Shown here in pieces: positions 17,406 through 26,848 of a stretch of DNA of 64,000 bases. The translations under genes and the position numbers were made by a program. Position 1 is the stretch's first letter, and every line of letters starts with the position of its first letter. The stretch comes from Aestuariibaculum lutulentum (lineage in GTDB: Bacteria; Bacteroidota; Bacteroidia; Flavobacteriales; Flavobacteriaceae), in assembly GCF_032926325.1 (NCBI RefSeq), contig NZ_CP136709.1:3504501-3568500 (forward strand). Direction: 5' to 3'. The notes under the pieces were generated by a model. The model saw only the letters and a program-made list of their open reading frames with translations, ran no database searches and had not been told where the DNA came from.

Positions 17406-19313
17406 CTATAACGCATTATCAATAATATCCTGAACCACCTCAGGATTCAATAACGTACTGGTATCTCCTAAATTAGAAGTGTCTTTACTTGCAATTTTCC
17501 TTAAGATACGACGCATGATTTTTCCAGACCGCGTTTTTGGTAACCCAGCTGTAAACTGAATTTTATCCAACTTAGCAATAGGCCCGATTTGCTCAGTAAT
17601 TAACTGATTAATCTCATTACGCAGGTTGGTATGATCTCTGGTTTCACCAAATTCCTTCAAGGTTACATAACCATAAAGTGCATTTCCTTTAATATCATGC
17701 GGGAATCCAACAATTGCACTTTCTGATACTGCTGGATGCTCATTAATGGCATCTTCAATAGGAGCCGTTCCTAAGTTATGTCCTGATACAATAATCACAT
17801 CATCTACACGACCTGTAATTCTATAATATCCTACTTCATCACGCAAAGCACCGTCACCTGTAAAGTATTTATTATCGTAAGCCGAAAAATAGGTTTCCTT
17901 ATAACGCTGATGATTTCCCCAAATGGTACGTGCCATACTTGGCCAGGGGAATTTGATACACAAGCGACCATCCACCTGATTTCCTTTAATTTCTTGTCCG
18001 TTTTCATCCATTAATGCAGGTTGAATACCAATAAAAGGTAAAGTTGCATACGTTGGCTTAGTTGGCGTAACAAACGGAATTGGTGTAATCATAATACCTC
18101 CGGTTTCTGTCTGCCACCAGGTATCGACAATAGGTGCTTTTTTCTTTCCTACGTTATCATCGTACCAGTGCCATGCTTCCTCATTAATTGGTTCACCAAC
18201 TGTTCCAAGCACTTTTACAGACGACAAATCGAATTTTTCTAAATGACCAACTCCCTCTTTTGCCAGCGCACGAATAGCAGTTGGTGCCGTGTAAAACTGC
18301 GTGACTTTATGTTTTTCTACAATTTCCCAAAAACGTCCAAAATCCGGGTAACTTGGTACCCCTTCAAACATTACTGAAGTGGCACCGTTAGCTAACGGTC
18401 CGTAAACAATATAACTATGTCCGGTAATCCACCCCACGTCGGCTGTACACCAATAAATATCTTCTTCTCTGTATTGAAACACATTCTTGAATGTATATGC
18501 CGTATAGACCATATAACCCGCTGTAGTGTGGACCATCCCTTTTGGTTTACCTGTAGAACCCGATGTATACAAAATAAACAACGGATCTTCAGCATCCATG
18601 ATTTCTGCCTGACATTCGTCTGAGGCTTCATCTAAAAGTGGTTGCAGCCAAAAATCACGTCCTTCAGTCATACTGATTTCAGAATGAATACGCTTCGCCA
18701 CTAAAACCGATTTCACTCCCGGGCAATCTTCTAAAGCATCATCTACGATACCTTTTAAATCGATGGATTTAGCACCTCGATACGATCCATCACTGGTTAT
18801 AACCATTTTACAATCACTATCATTAATTCGGGTTGCTAAAGCCGTCGATGAAAATCCTGCAAATACCACAGAATGAATCGCTCCAATTCTGGCACAAGCC
18901 AATACAGAAACAGCTAATTCAGGAATCATAGGTAAATAGATGCAAACACGATCTCCTTTTTTAATTCCTTGGGCTTTTAATACGTTAGCAAACTTGTTTA
19001 CACGTTTATAAAGCTGATTATAGGTGATATGTTCTGCTGGTTCATCAGGACTATTAGGTTCAAATAAAATCGCCGTTTTATCTCCTCGTGTTGTTAGGTG
19101 ACGATCGATACAGTTTTCAGTTATGTTAAGTTGAGCTCCTTCAAACCATTTTACTTCCGGTTTTGAAAAATCCCAGCTTAAAACCTTATCCCATTTCTTG
19201 CGCCACATAAAATGTTCTTCGGCAACTTCTTCCCAGAAGTTTTCTGGCTCTCTAATCGATTTTCTGTAAACTTGATAATACTCTTCTAAATGTTTTATGT
19301 GATAATTACTCAT
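17406..19313 (-). CDS. acs: Acetyl-CoA synthetase
   Basis: This 635-residue AMP-forming ligase converts acetate, ATP and CoA to acetyl-CoA. The phosphate-binding motif YTSGSTGKPKGMVHT is at 249-263, DTWWQTETGG is the acetyl-binding core signature, and the C-terminal SGKIMRR contains the catalytic lysine K598 that is the usual site of acetylation control. Length and motifs match classical Acs. The SSS symporter and DUF4212 genes lie upstream on the same strand, indicating uptake plus activation of acetate or a similar short acid. Confidence 0.97.
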   Translation of the reverse strand: MSNYHIKHLEEYYQVYRKSIREPENFWEEVAEEHFMWRKKWDKVLSWDFSKPEVKWFEGAQLNITENCIDRHLTTRGDKTAILFEPNSPDEPAEHITYNQLYKRVNKFANVLKAQGIKKGDRVCIYLPMIPELAVSVLACARIGAIHSVVFAGFSSTALATRINDSDCKMVITSDGSYRGAKSIDLKGIVDDALEDCPGVKSVLVAKRIHSEISMTEGRDFWLQPLLDEASDECQAEIMDAEDPLFILYTSGSTGKPKGMVHTTAGYMVYTAYTFKNVFQYREEDIYWCTADVGWITGHSYIVYGPLANGATSVMFEGVPSYPDFGRFWEIVEKHKVTQFYTAPTAIRALAKEGVGHLEKFDLSSVKVLGTVGEPINEEAWHWYDDNVGKKKAPIVDTWWQTETGGIMITPIPFVTPTKPTYATLPFIGIQPALMDENGQEIKGNQVDGRLCIKFPWPSMARTIWGNHQRYKETYFSAYDNKYFTGDGALRDEVGYYRITGRVDDVIIVSGHNLGTAPIEDAINEHPAVSESAIVGFPHDIKGNALYGYVTLKEFGETRDHTNLRNEINQLITEQIGPIAKLDKIQFTAGLPKTRSGKIMRRILRKIASKDTSNLGDTSTLLNPEVVQDIIDNAL

Positions 19314-19455
19314 GTTTTGTTTTGCAATTTTTAAATAAAACCTAAACTCTCATTATAAAATTCAGGCAATCTCTAAATTATATATTTTATGTGATTAAAC
19401 TTATTTTTTTCTACAGACAACATCTATTTATAGACAAACATTAACTGATTCCCTC

Positions 19456-21186
19456 TTAATGTGTTGCTTCTCCCGCCCCACTTGGTATTCTAATGTTCTC
19501 TACAATGTCCTGAACATCTTCGGGAGGTGCCGGTGTAAATTTCATTATGATTATAGATACCACAAAATTTAAAGCCATAGCCACGGTTCCAAAACCTTCC
19601 GGCGAAATGCCAAACCACCAGTCGTCCTTTCCGCCACCGCCAAACCAGCCGAATTTAAATTTCAGCATGTAAAAAATCATAGAAGATATCCCCACAACCA
19701 TTCCGGCAATAGCGCCCTCCTTATTCATACGCTTATAGAAAATACCAAGAATGATTGCCGGAAAAAATGATGCTGCTGCCAATCCAAAAGCCAAAGCCAC
19801 TGTTGCTGCCACAAAGCCTGGTGGATGAATTCCGAAATAGGCAGCAATTCCAACAGCTACAATCGCCGATAAACGAGCTGCTATCAACTCACCTTGCTCT
19901 GATATATTAGGGTTGACCATCTTCTTAATTAAATCGTGAGATACAGATGCTGAAATTACTAACAACAACCCGGCAGCAGTCGATAATGCCGCTGCCAACG
20001 AACCGGCTGCAACCAAAGCAATAACCCAGTTTGGTAACTTGGCAATTTCAGGGTTGGCCAACACCATAATATCGTTATCAACTACTAATTCATTTTTATC
20101 GTTATTGGCTAGGTACTGAATATTGCCATCTTCATTTTTATCTGTAAACGTTATCAATCCTGTTAGCTCCCATTTTTTAAACCATTCTGGCACACTTGCA
20201 TAAGGTTTGTTTGAAACGGTTTCAATTAAATTTGTTCTCGCAAATACCGATACCGCTGGTGCTGTGGTGTACAAAATAGCAATTAGTAATAACGCTAATC
20301 CTGCTGATTTTCGGGCATCACTAACACGCTTTACTGTAAAAAAACGAACAATAACATGAGGTAAACCTGCTGTCCCCACCATTAGAGCCAAAGTAATGGC
20401 AAAAACATCGATCATAGATTTTGAACCTTCGGTATATTCAGAAAAACCTAATTCGGTGCTTAATCCATCTAATTTATCCAGTAAATACGTTCCGGAACCA
20501 TCAGCTAAGGTTCCTCCAAAACCTAATTGCGGAATGGGATTCCCTGTCATTTGAATAGATATAAAAATAGCCGGTACCATAAACGCAAAAATAAGCACGC
20601 AATACTGTGCCACCTGCGTATAGGTGATCCCTTTCATTCCGCCAAGAACAGCGTAGAATAAAACGATAAACATCCCAATCATAACCCCCGTATTGATATC
20701 AACTTCCAGGAATCGAGAAAACACTAAACCGACACCACGCATTTGCCCGGCGACATAAGTAAACGACACTAATAACGCACAAATAACGCCTACCAATCGC
20801 GCCGTATTTGAATAGTAACGATCGCCAATAAAATCTGGTACGGTAAACTTTCCGAATTTACGTAAATAAGGAGCTAATAATAACGCCAGAAGCACATAAC
20901 CTCCAGTCCACCCCATTAGGTAAACTGCCCCATCGTAACCTGCAAAAGAAATAATACCAGCCATAGAAATAAACGAGGCCGCACTCATCCAGTCTGCTGC
21001 AGTAGCCATACCATTGGCTAGTGGGGAAACCCCTCCACCGGCAACATAAAAATCTTTAGTAGAGCCTGCACGAGTCCAAATAGCAATTCCGATATATATT
21101 GTAAAAGTAAGTCCGACAATAATATACGTCCAGGTCTGCACATCCATAGACGCTAACAACAAGATACTATTCACCATCATAACCAT
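19456..21186 (-). CDS. actP: Cation/acetate-type sodium:solute symporter
   Basis: This inner-membrane protein of about 576 residues has some 13 helices of the SSS family. AGGGVSPLANGMATAADWMS near residues 50-70 and VAGQMRGVGLVFSRFLEV are typical of the ActP branch. The substrate is probably acetate, judged by adjacency to acs and to the DUF4212 small subunit. The true start is uncertain: ATG codons at 21186, 21180 and 21177 all overlap the end of the DUF4212 gene, while the longer TTG start at 21198 adds four residues. Confidence 0.92.
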   Translation of the reverse strand: MVMMVNSILLLASMDVQTWTYIIVGLTFTIYIGIAIWTRAGSTKDFYVAGGGVSPLANGMATAADWMSAASFISMAGIISFAGYDGAVYLMGWTGGYVLLALLLAPYLRKFGKFTVPDFIGDRYYSNTARLVGVICALLVSFTYVAGQMRGVGLVFSRFLEVDINTGVMIGMFIVLFYAVLGGMKGITYTQVAQYCVLIFAFMVPAIFISIQMTGNPIPQLGFGGTLADGSGTYLLDKLDGLSTELGFSEYTEGSKSMIDVFAITLALMVGTAGLPHVIVRFFTVKRVSDARKSAGLALLLIAILYTTAPAVSVFARTNLIETVSNKPYASVPEWFKKWELTGLITFTDKNEDGNIQYLANNDKNELVVDNDIMVLANPEIAKLPNWVIALVAAGSLAAALSTAAGLLLVISASVSHDLIKKMVNPNISEQGELIAARLSAIVAVGIAAYFGIHPPGFVAATVALAFGLAAASFFPAIILGIFYKRMNKEGAIAGMVVGISSMIFYMLKFKFGWFGGGGKDDWWFGISPEGFGTVAMALNFVVSIIIMKFTPAPPEDVQDIVENIRIPSGAGEATH

Positions 21187-21424
21187 ACTTTTTATCAAGT
21201 TTGTTCATGAGGCGAACATAAACGAAAATAAGAATTACAAATACATAAATGGAGCCTTGCTGAGCGAACCAGAACCCTAATTTAAAGCCTCCCAAGCGTA
21301 TTTCATTAAGGGCATCTTTAAATAAAATTCCAGCCCCATAGGACACTAAAAACCATATAGCTAACAGGATGAAGAGGTATTTTAAATTCTCCTTCCAATA
21401 AGCTTTAGCCTTGCTTTTTGACAT
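21167..21424 (-). CDS. DUF4212 small symporter subunit
   Basis: This 85-residue protein has two transmembrane helices (about 13-34 and 50-70) and the family's basic N-terminus (KAKAYWKENLKYLFILL) and Asp/Lys-rich end (RLMNKLDKKYGYD). DUF4212 proteins are encoded directly before SSS symporters and are thought to be their accessory subunits. Its 3' end overlaps the symporter start, implying coupled translation. Confidence 0.9.
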   Translation of the reverse strand: MSKSKAKAYWKENLKYLFILLAIWFLVSYGAGILFKDALNEIRLGGFKLGFWFAQQGSIYVFVILIFVYVRLMNKLDKKYGYDGE

Positions 21425-21760
21425 GTTGTTATATTTAGTTTATTTGGTGATATAAGATTAATAAAAATGATTTTATTACGATTATATGCATAACATTTTA
21501 AGATTACAGTTGGTTATTCTGCAGGATTTAATACAATAAATTATATAGTTCTTAAAAAATCACACATCCGCTAATATAATACTTACATTGAAAATTGCAA
21601 TTAATATTTGTTCCTTTTACGCTTATATATTAAATGAAATACATTATTCTAATTAAAAGCTTCCAAAACATACAAATAATTATATTTTGCTATACATTTG
21701 CTCCCTATTTCTATTTAATTAATAAAAGCTATCTTTATCGAAACCAAATCACAAATACCA
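21425..21760. other. Intergenic region between divergent DUF4212 and DUF1624-type genes
   Basis: This 336-base very AT-rich stretch contains no convincing ORF, RNA gene or strong inverted repeat. It must hold the promoter of the DUF4212-actP-acs operon (minus) and of the acyltransferase (plus). For the latter, TATCTTTA at 21730-21737 is one mismatch from TAnnTTTG and lies 24 bases before the GTG start. Confidence 0.5.
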
Positions 21761-22861
21761 GTGCAAGCTAATCGTCTATATTTTATTGATGCCGTTAGAG
21801 CATTTGCTATTTTAATGATGCTTCAAGGTCATTTTATCGATACGCTTTTGGACCCGGTTTACAGAGACAGTACCAACACAGCTTATAATATATGGTCCTA
21901 TTTTAGAGGTATCACAGCTCCTACTTTTTTCACGATTTCCGGTCTGGTATTTACCTACCTGCTTTTACGAGCAAATGAAAAGGGAAATGATAAGCCCCGA
22001 ATAAAAAAAGGCCTTTTTCGTGGACTGCTTCTACTAGGAATTGGTTATAGTCTTCGTATTAATTTAATAAGTTGGTTTAGCGGATATTTCAACACCTACT
22101 TTTTAGTTATTGATGTTTTACAATGTATTGGTTTATCTTTAATCATACTGGTTTGTTTGCATGTCCTATTTAAACAATACAGTTATTTATTTTCAGTCAT
22201 TCTTGCTATTATAGGATGCCTTTGTTTTGTTTCTGAACCTCTTTACAGAAATCTGGTTATTGAAAACCTGCCGTTAGTCATTGCTAATTATATGACCAAA
22301 ATAAACGGCTCTGTATTTACCATTTTACCCTGGTTCGGATACTCGGCATTCGGTGCATTTATTTCAACAGTATTTTTCAGACATGCCCACAGGAGTCGCT
22401 TTAAAATATTCACCATTATTACATTTTTTGTTGTTGGATACTTGCTTATGTACCACTCCACATGGGCTTTATTAAAACTACATACTTTAACCGATATTGA
22501 ATTACTTAAACGTAGTGCCGACTATAATTATTTATTCATTCGATTAGGAAACGTATTCATTCTTTTTGGAATTTTTTATAGTCTGGAACGCTTTTTAAAG
22601 CAATCTATTATTGCTCGTATTGGTGAGAAAACCTTATCGATGTATGTCATTCATTTCATCATACTATACGGAAGCTTTACCGGTTATGGTTTAAAACGTT
22701 GGTTTAATAAATCGCTTGAACCTACAGAAGCTATTTTAGGAGCCCTGGCCTTTATACTGGTTGTTTGTTTTATCTCATTCCATTATGCCAAAACCAATCA
22801 TTTTGTTTATAGTATTTCTAGTAAAATCATTGGTGTGTTTAAAAAGGAAAAATCTCAGTGA
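21761..22861 (+). CDS. DUF1624/HGSNAT-type membrane acyltransferase-like protein
   Basis: This 366-residue protein has about ten helices. The N-terminal RLYFIDAVRAFAILMMLQGHFIDTL supplies the conserved R-x-x-x-x-D and catalytic-type GH of the heparan-alpha-glucosaminide N-acetyltransferase domain family. FFTISGLVFTYLLLRA follows at about 55-70. Such proteins transfer acetyl groups to sugars across membranes, but bacterial members are mostly uncharacterised. The GTG start is the only start before the conserved first helix. It is followed by a Crp-like regulator after 100 bases. Confidence 0.75.
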   Translation: MQANRLYFIDAVRAFAILMMLQGHFIDTLLDPVYRDSTNTAYNIWSYFRGITAPTFFTISGLVFTYLLLRANEKGNDKPRIKKGLFRGLLLLGIGYSLRINLISWFSGYFNTYFLVIDVLQCIGLSLIILVCLHVLFKQYSYLFSVILAIIGCLCFVSEPLYRNLVIENLPLVIANYMTKINGSVFTILPWFGYSAFGAFISTVFFRHAHRSRFKIFTIITFFVVGYLLMYHSTWALLKLHTLTDIELLKRSADYNYLFIRLGNVFILFGIFYSLERFLKQSIIARIGEKTLSMYVIHFIILYGSFTGYGLKRWFNKSLEPTEAILGALAFILVVCFISFHYAKTNHFVYSISSKIIGVFKKEKSQ

Positions 22862-22961
22862 TTATTCTTAGATTCAATTTTTATTTCTATATTTAAATTT
22901 AATTACACCCGCTCAAGACCCTCAATTATAACAAATTACAAACCCATCTCTCAACCCCACT

Positions 22962-23537
22962 ATGAATAATATCAAATCCTTTATTGAAAAATATGTGACT
23001 ATGCCTGCTGAAGACTGGGAACTTATTGAGTCAATGTTTAAGCGAGTGGTTTATAAAAAAAATGAAGCAATTGTCACTGAAGGTGAAGTTTGTAAATATT
23101 TTTATTTTATAGAAGAAGGCTTGGTGCGTAATTTTGTAAACAACAACAAGCAAGAAATCACCAAATTTTTTATTGCTGCTCCGTACTGCATGACATCGCG
23201 AATGAGTTTTATAAACCAAACGCCTACAAAAGACAATGCTCAAACCATAGAAAGATCAGTAATTTGGCAAATTACCCTTGATGAGTATAACGAATTGATT
23301 AAACTGGATTCCTGGCGCCTATTTACCAGAAAAATGCTTAATGAAGCTCAGGATTTTATCGAACAACGTCTTATAGAAAGCATGACAGAAACAGCTGAAG
23401 TGCGTTATTATCGCATGCAAAGAGAAACTCCGGATTTAGTTAACAGAATCCCTCAAAAATACTTAGCCAGTTACTTAGGTATTGCGACACAATCTTTAAG
23501 CAGAATTCGAAAAAACGCGCTTAAAAACGATAATTAA
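22962..23537 (+). CDS. Crp/Fnr family transcriptional regulator
   Basis: This 191-residue regulator is of the same short flavobacterial type as the one at 11488-12075. The cyclic-nucleotide-binding fold at about 20-120 contains NEAIVTEGEVCKYFYFIEEG. The C-terminal helix-turn-helix (KYLASYLGIATQSLSRIRK) lies at about 167-185. It is on the same strand as, and 100 bases after, the membrane acyltransferase gene, and is convergent with purC across a strong terminator. Effector and targets unknown. Confidence 0.87.
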   Translation: MNNIKSFIEKYVTMPAEDWELIESMFKRVVYKKNEAIVTEGEVCKYFYFIEEGLVRNFVNNNKQEITKFFIAAPYCMTSRMSFINQTPTKDNAQTIERSVIWQITLDEYNELIKLDSWRLFTRKMLNEAQDFIEQRLIESMTETAEVRYYRMQRETPDLVNRIPQKYLASYLGIATQSLSRIRKNALKNDN

Positions 23538-23552
23538 ACTTATAGAAAACCA

Positions 23553-23592
23553 TAAAAAAAAAAGCCCTTTTAATAAAGGGCTTTTTTTTTTA
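23553..23592. terminator. Bidirectional terminator between crp-like gene and purC
   Basis: A 9-bp perfect stem AAGCCCTTT / AAAGGGCTT with loop TAAT is flanked by a run of A on the left and a run of ten or more T on the right. It can therefore stop transcription from both convergent genes. Confidence 0.85.
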
Positions 23593-23609
23593 TCAATATT
23601 TGAGACAAA

Positions 23610-24566
23610 TTATTTTAAGTATTCTAAAACGTTAGCTTCAATACGGTCCTGAATATTGGTTACATCTGCCTTAACAAAAGTTTCACCAGTAATATTTTCA
23701 TATAACTCAATATAGCGGTCACTTACCGAGGTGATATACTCATCACTCATTTCAGGTACAGTTTGTCCTTCTAAACCTTGAAAATTATTACTAATTAACC
23801 ACTGACGAACAAACTCTTTACTTAATTGCTTTTGAGCTTCCCCTTTATCCTGACGCTCCTGATATCCTTCAGCATAAAAATAACGCGAAGAGTCTGGCGT
23901 ATGAATTTCATCAATTAAAACAATTTTACCGTCTTTAGTTTTTCCAAATTCGTATTTGGTATCTACTAAAATTAATCCACGCTCTGCAGCGATATCTGTA
24001 CCACGTTTAAATAATTTACGGGTGTAATCTTCTAAAACCAAATAGTCTTCTTCGCTTACAATACAGCGTTTTAAAATATCTTCACGAGAAATATCTTCGT
24101 CATGGTCTCCCATTTCTGCTTTTGTTGCCGGAGTAATAATTGGCTCTGGAAAAGCATCGTTTTCTTTCATACCTTCTGGCATTGGCACACCACAAAGCAA
24201 ACGCTTTCCAGCTTTGTACTCTCGAGCTGCATGACCAGACATATAGCCACGAATCACCATTTCAACTTTAAACGGCTCACATAAATGCCCTACAGCTACG
24301 TTAGGATCCGGAGTTGCAGTTAACCAGTTTGGCACTAAATCTTCGGTTGCTTTCATCATTTTTGTAGCAATCTGATTTAATATTTGCCCTTTGTAAGGAA
24401 TACCTTTTGGCATCACCACGTCGAAAGCCGAAAGACGGTCTGTAGCAATCATGACCAATTGCTCGTCGTTAATGTTATATACTTCTCTAACTTTTCCTTT
24501 ATAAACATTTTTTTGTCCAGGAAAATTAAAGTTTGTGTCAATTATGGTATTATCTGTATTTGCCAC
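23610..24566 (-). CDS. purC: Phosphoribosylaminoimidazolesuccinocarboxamide synthase (SAICAR synthetase)
   Basis: This purine-biosynthesis ligase joins CAIR and aspartate with ATP. Motifs include the N-terminal YKGKVREVY (glycine/lysine loop), ATDRLSAFDVVMPKGIP, and IRGYMSGHAAREYK, then LVDTKYEFGK and LIDEIHTPDSSRY. Numbering from GTG at 24566 gives 318 residues, matching other flavobacterial PurC proteins that start (M)xNT. The frame could be extended upstream to 24716, but the extra 50 residues are low-complexity and not family-like. It precedes the phoH region on the same strand. Confidence 0.95.
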   Translation of the reverse strand: MANTDNTIIDTNFNFPGQKNVYKGKVREVYNINDEQLVMIATDRLSAFDVVMPKGIPYKGQILNQIATKMMKATEDLVPNWLTATPDPNVAVGHLCEPFKVEMVIRGYMSGHAAREYKAGKRLLCGVPMPEGMKENDAFPEPIITPATKAEMGDHDEDISREDILKRCIVSEEDYLVLEDYTRKLFKRGTDIAAERGLILVDTKYEFGKTKDGKIVLIDEIHTPDSSRYFYAEGYQERQDKGEAQKQLSKEFVRQWLISNNFQGLEGQTVPEMSDEYITSVSDRYIELYENITGETFVKADVTNIQDRIEANVLEYLK

Positions 24567-24680
24567 GAATTCGTTTTTATTTAATATCTGATTTTTTTGA
24601 TACTGCAAATTTATCAAATTGTTCGCATTTACCCGATAATTACAATTTAAAAATATGAAATTATATCTAGCCCTGATGAA

Positions 24681-24763
24681 GGCATATGCCGGAGCTCTTT
24701 TATGCTTGTTATCCATTTAAATAACAAGCATAAAAAGCGACTGCCGACAGCAGGAAACTGCTA
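24681..24763. repeat. Cluster of inverted repeats between purC and phoH
   Basis: A 15-bp perfect inverted repeat (24698-24712 with 24721-24735, arm TTTTATGCTTGTTAT, 8-base loop) is flanked by the palindrome GGCATATGCC at 24681-24690. On the other side is AGCAG-GAAA-CTGCT at 24750-24763. The genes on both sides are read on the minus strand. A run of T only partly follows the repeats on that strand, so it is an imperfect terminator, an mRNA-stabilising structure or a short repeated element. Confidence 0.55.
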
Positions 24764-24773
24764 CTAAAAAGAA

Positions 24774-25727
24774 TTATTCTCTGTTTTCGATGCTCTTATA
24801 AGCCTCAATAACCTTTTTAACCAAGCGGTGGCGAATAACGTCTTTATCGTCTAAGAAAATCATTCCTACACCTTCAACGTTCTTTAAGATTAACAGGGCT
24901 TCCTTTAATCCTGAAATGGTACGACGTGGTAAATCTATCTGACCCGGATCTCCGGTTAATAAAAACTTCGCATTTTTACCCATACGGGTTAAGAACATTT
25001 TCATTTGTGCGTGAGTGGTATTCTGACCTTCATCGAGAATTACGAAAGCATTATCTAAAGTACGACCACGCATAAAAGCTAAAGGTGCTATTTGAATGGT
25101 TCCGTTTTCAATATAAAGCGCCAGTTTTTCGGCAGGAATCATGTCACGCAACGCATCGTAAAGCGGTTGCATGTACGGGTCTAGCTTTTCCTTTAAATCT
25201 CCTGGTAAAAAACCAAGATTTTCTCCAGCTTCAACCGCCGGACGTGTTAAAATAATACGTTTTACTTCTTTGTTTTTAAGGGCTTGCACTGCTAAGGCAA
25301 CACCTGTATACGTTTTACCCGTTCCTGCAGGTCCAATAGCAAAAACCATGTCGTTTTTACGCATGGTCTCTACCAGTTTACGCTGGTTGGCGGTTTGAGC
25401 TCTAATAAGCTTACCTCCTACACCGTGCACAATAACTTCGCCACTCTGCTCTGATGTATTATAATCATCGCTACTCTGGCTGGTTAATACGCGCTCGATG
25501 GTGTTTTCGTCTATTTTGTTGTATTTGGCAAAATGCTTGAGTAGCATATTGATTCTGTGATCGAATTCTTCCAGTAATTCTTCATCGCCAAAGGCTTTTA
25601 CTTTATTTCCTCGCGCTACTATTTTAAGCTTTGGAAAATATTTTTTTAGAAGTTCGATGTTTGTGTTTTGTGCTCCAAAAAAATCCTTTGGAGAGATCTC
25701 TTCAAGTTCGATAATAATTTCGTTCAA
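24774..25727 (-). CDS. phoH: PhoH family ATPase
   Basis: This 317-residue cytosolic protein has an N-terminal KH-like region (about 1-80) and an AAA-like ATPase: Walker A GPAGTGKT at 132-139, LTRPAVEAGENLGFLPG at about 160-176, and Walker B/SF1-like LDEGQN at 231-236. PhoH proteins are ribosome- or RNA-linked ATPases induced by phosphate stress in some bacteria. All motifs are intact. It is divergent from the SAM hydroxide adenosyltransferase family gene. Confidence 0.95.
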   Translation of the reverse strand: MNEIIIELEEISPKDFFGAQNTNIELLKKYFPKLKIVARGNKVKAFGDEELLEEFDHRINMLLKHFAKYNKIDENTIERVLTSQSSDDYNTSEQSGEVIVHGVGGKLIRAQTANQRKLVETMRKNDMVFAIGPAGTGKTYTGVALAVQALKNKEVKRIILTRPAVEAGENLGFLPGDLKEKLDPYMQPLYDALRDMIPAEKLALYIENGTIQIAPLAFMRGRTLDNAFVILDEGQNTTHAQMKMFLTRMGKNAKFLLTGDPGQIDLPRRTISGLKEALLILKNVEGVGMIFLDDKDVIRHRLVKKVIEAYKSIENRE

Positions 25728-25798
25728 AAGCGTCGGTTATTTTTAGGTTACTACAGAGATAAAATTAAAATAATATTTAATCAGACCAAATGATTTAT

Positions 25799-25806
25799 TA
25801 GTTTTG
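25799..25806 (+). promoter_or_regulatory. -7 box for the SAM-hydrolase family gene
   Basis: TAGTTTTG is a perfect TAnnTTTG match. It overlaps the GTG at 25806 that could otherwise serve as a longer start, which favours the ATG at 25881. Confidence 0.4.
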
Positions 25807-25880
25807 TGAAACTCTGTATCAACTCAAAAATAAACAAATTTGAGTCAGGTAACACTAAAAACATATCAACAATTTTGCCG

Positions 25881-26738
25881 ATGGCGATTATTACATTAAC
25901 AACCGATTTTGGGGAGAAAGATTACTTTACTGGCGCGACAAAAGGAGCGATCTATACAGAATTACCCGATGCCAGAATTGTTGATATCTCACATGGTGTT
26001 TCCCCCTTTAATATTTTAGAAGCAGCATATATTATTCAAAATGCCTATGCCAGTTTTCCAAAAGGATCCATTCATATTATTGGAATTGATTCTGAAATTA
26101 ACAAGGAGAATAAACACATTGCGCTAAAGCTTGACGACCATTATTTTATTTGCGCCAACAATGGTATTATGAGCATGATTTGCTCTGAAATTACACCTGA
26201 AAAAATTGTTGAAATAAATATTCACGACAGAATACAATCCAGCTTTCCTGTTCTCGATGTTTTTGTAAAAGTAGCCTGCCATATTGCACGAGGAGGCACA
26301 CTGGAAGTTATTGGCAAAACTATTTCTAAGATTAAACCTATTAGGAATGTTATTCCTTATATAAATGACGATAAATCTCAAATTATTGGCAGCGTTATTT
26401 ATATTGACAACTACGGAAATGTGGTAACTAACATTAAACGAAGCTTTTTTGAAACCATACAAAAAGGACGCGCCTTCGAAATATCGGCGCGTAACCATAA
26501 ATTCAAAAAAATCTATCTTAAATATAGCGACATCGTGAATTTTGACATTCCCGAAGAAAAACGTCATGATGAAGGTCGTGGCATGGTCGTATTTAATTCT
26601 GGAAACTTTTTAGAAATTGCAGTGTATAAAAGTAATAGTGCCACCGTTGGTAGTGCCTCTACCCTAATGGGACTATCACTAATGGATACCGTTAGTATTA
26701 ATTTTATTGCCGAATCGATACTACCTAAACTCAATTAA
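25881..26738 (+). CDS. SAM hydrolase / hydroxide adenosyltransferase family protein (DUF62)
   Basis: This 285-residue protein is of the DUF62 family, whose members hydrolyse S-adenosylmethionine to adenosine and methionine. The N-terminal block MAIITLTTDFGEKDYFTGA carries the conserved Asp, followed by DISHGVSPFNI and VIYIDNYGNVVTNI (the Asp/Asn pocket). Numbering begins at ATG 25881, where the family consensus starts; the upstream 25 codons from GTG overlap a promoter-like box. It precedes gldF by 110 bases on the same strand. Confidence 0.9.
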   Translation: MAIITLTTDFGEKDYFTGATKGAIYTELPDARIVDISHGVSPFNILEAAYIIQNAYASFPKGSIHIIGIDSEINKENKHIALKLDDHYFICANNGIMSMICSEITPEKIVEINIHDRIQSSFPVLDVFVKVACHIARGGTLEVIGKTISKIKPIRNVIPYINDDKSQIIGSVIYIDNYGNVVTNIKRSFFETIQKGRAFEISARNHKFKKIYLKYSDIVNFDIPEEKRHDEGRGMVVFNSGNFLEIAVYKSNSATVGSASTLMGLSLMDTVSINFIAESILPKLN

Positions 26739-26848
26739 AGATGTTAATAAGAATTGTAAAAATGGTGATTTGTAAATCTCTTTCTGAAACTTTTCTTGTT
26801 AATTTTACCCTTGCAAAAGAACCTTTACTTAACTTTTAACTGTTATAA

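Noticed and set aside
24567..24716. N-terminal extension of purC by 50 residues
   Set aside because: The added sequence is low-complexity and not family-like; PurC alignment begins right after the GTG at 24566.
25806..25880. GTG start for the SAM-hydrolase family gene
   Set aside because: It overlaps a promoter-like box, and the family consensus begins at the ATG at 25881.
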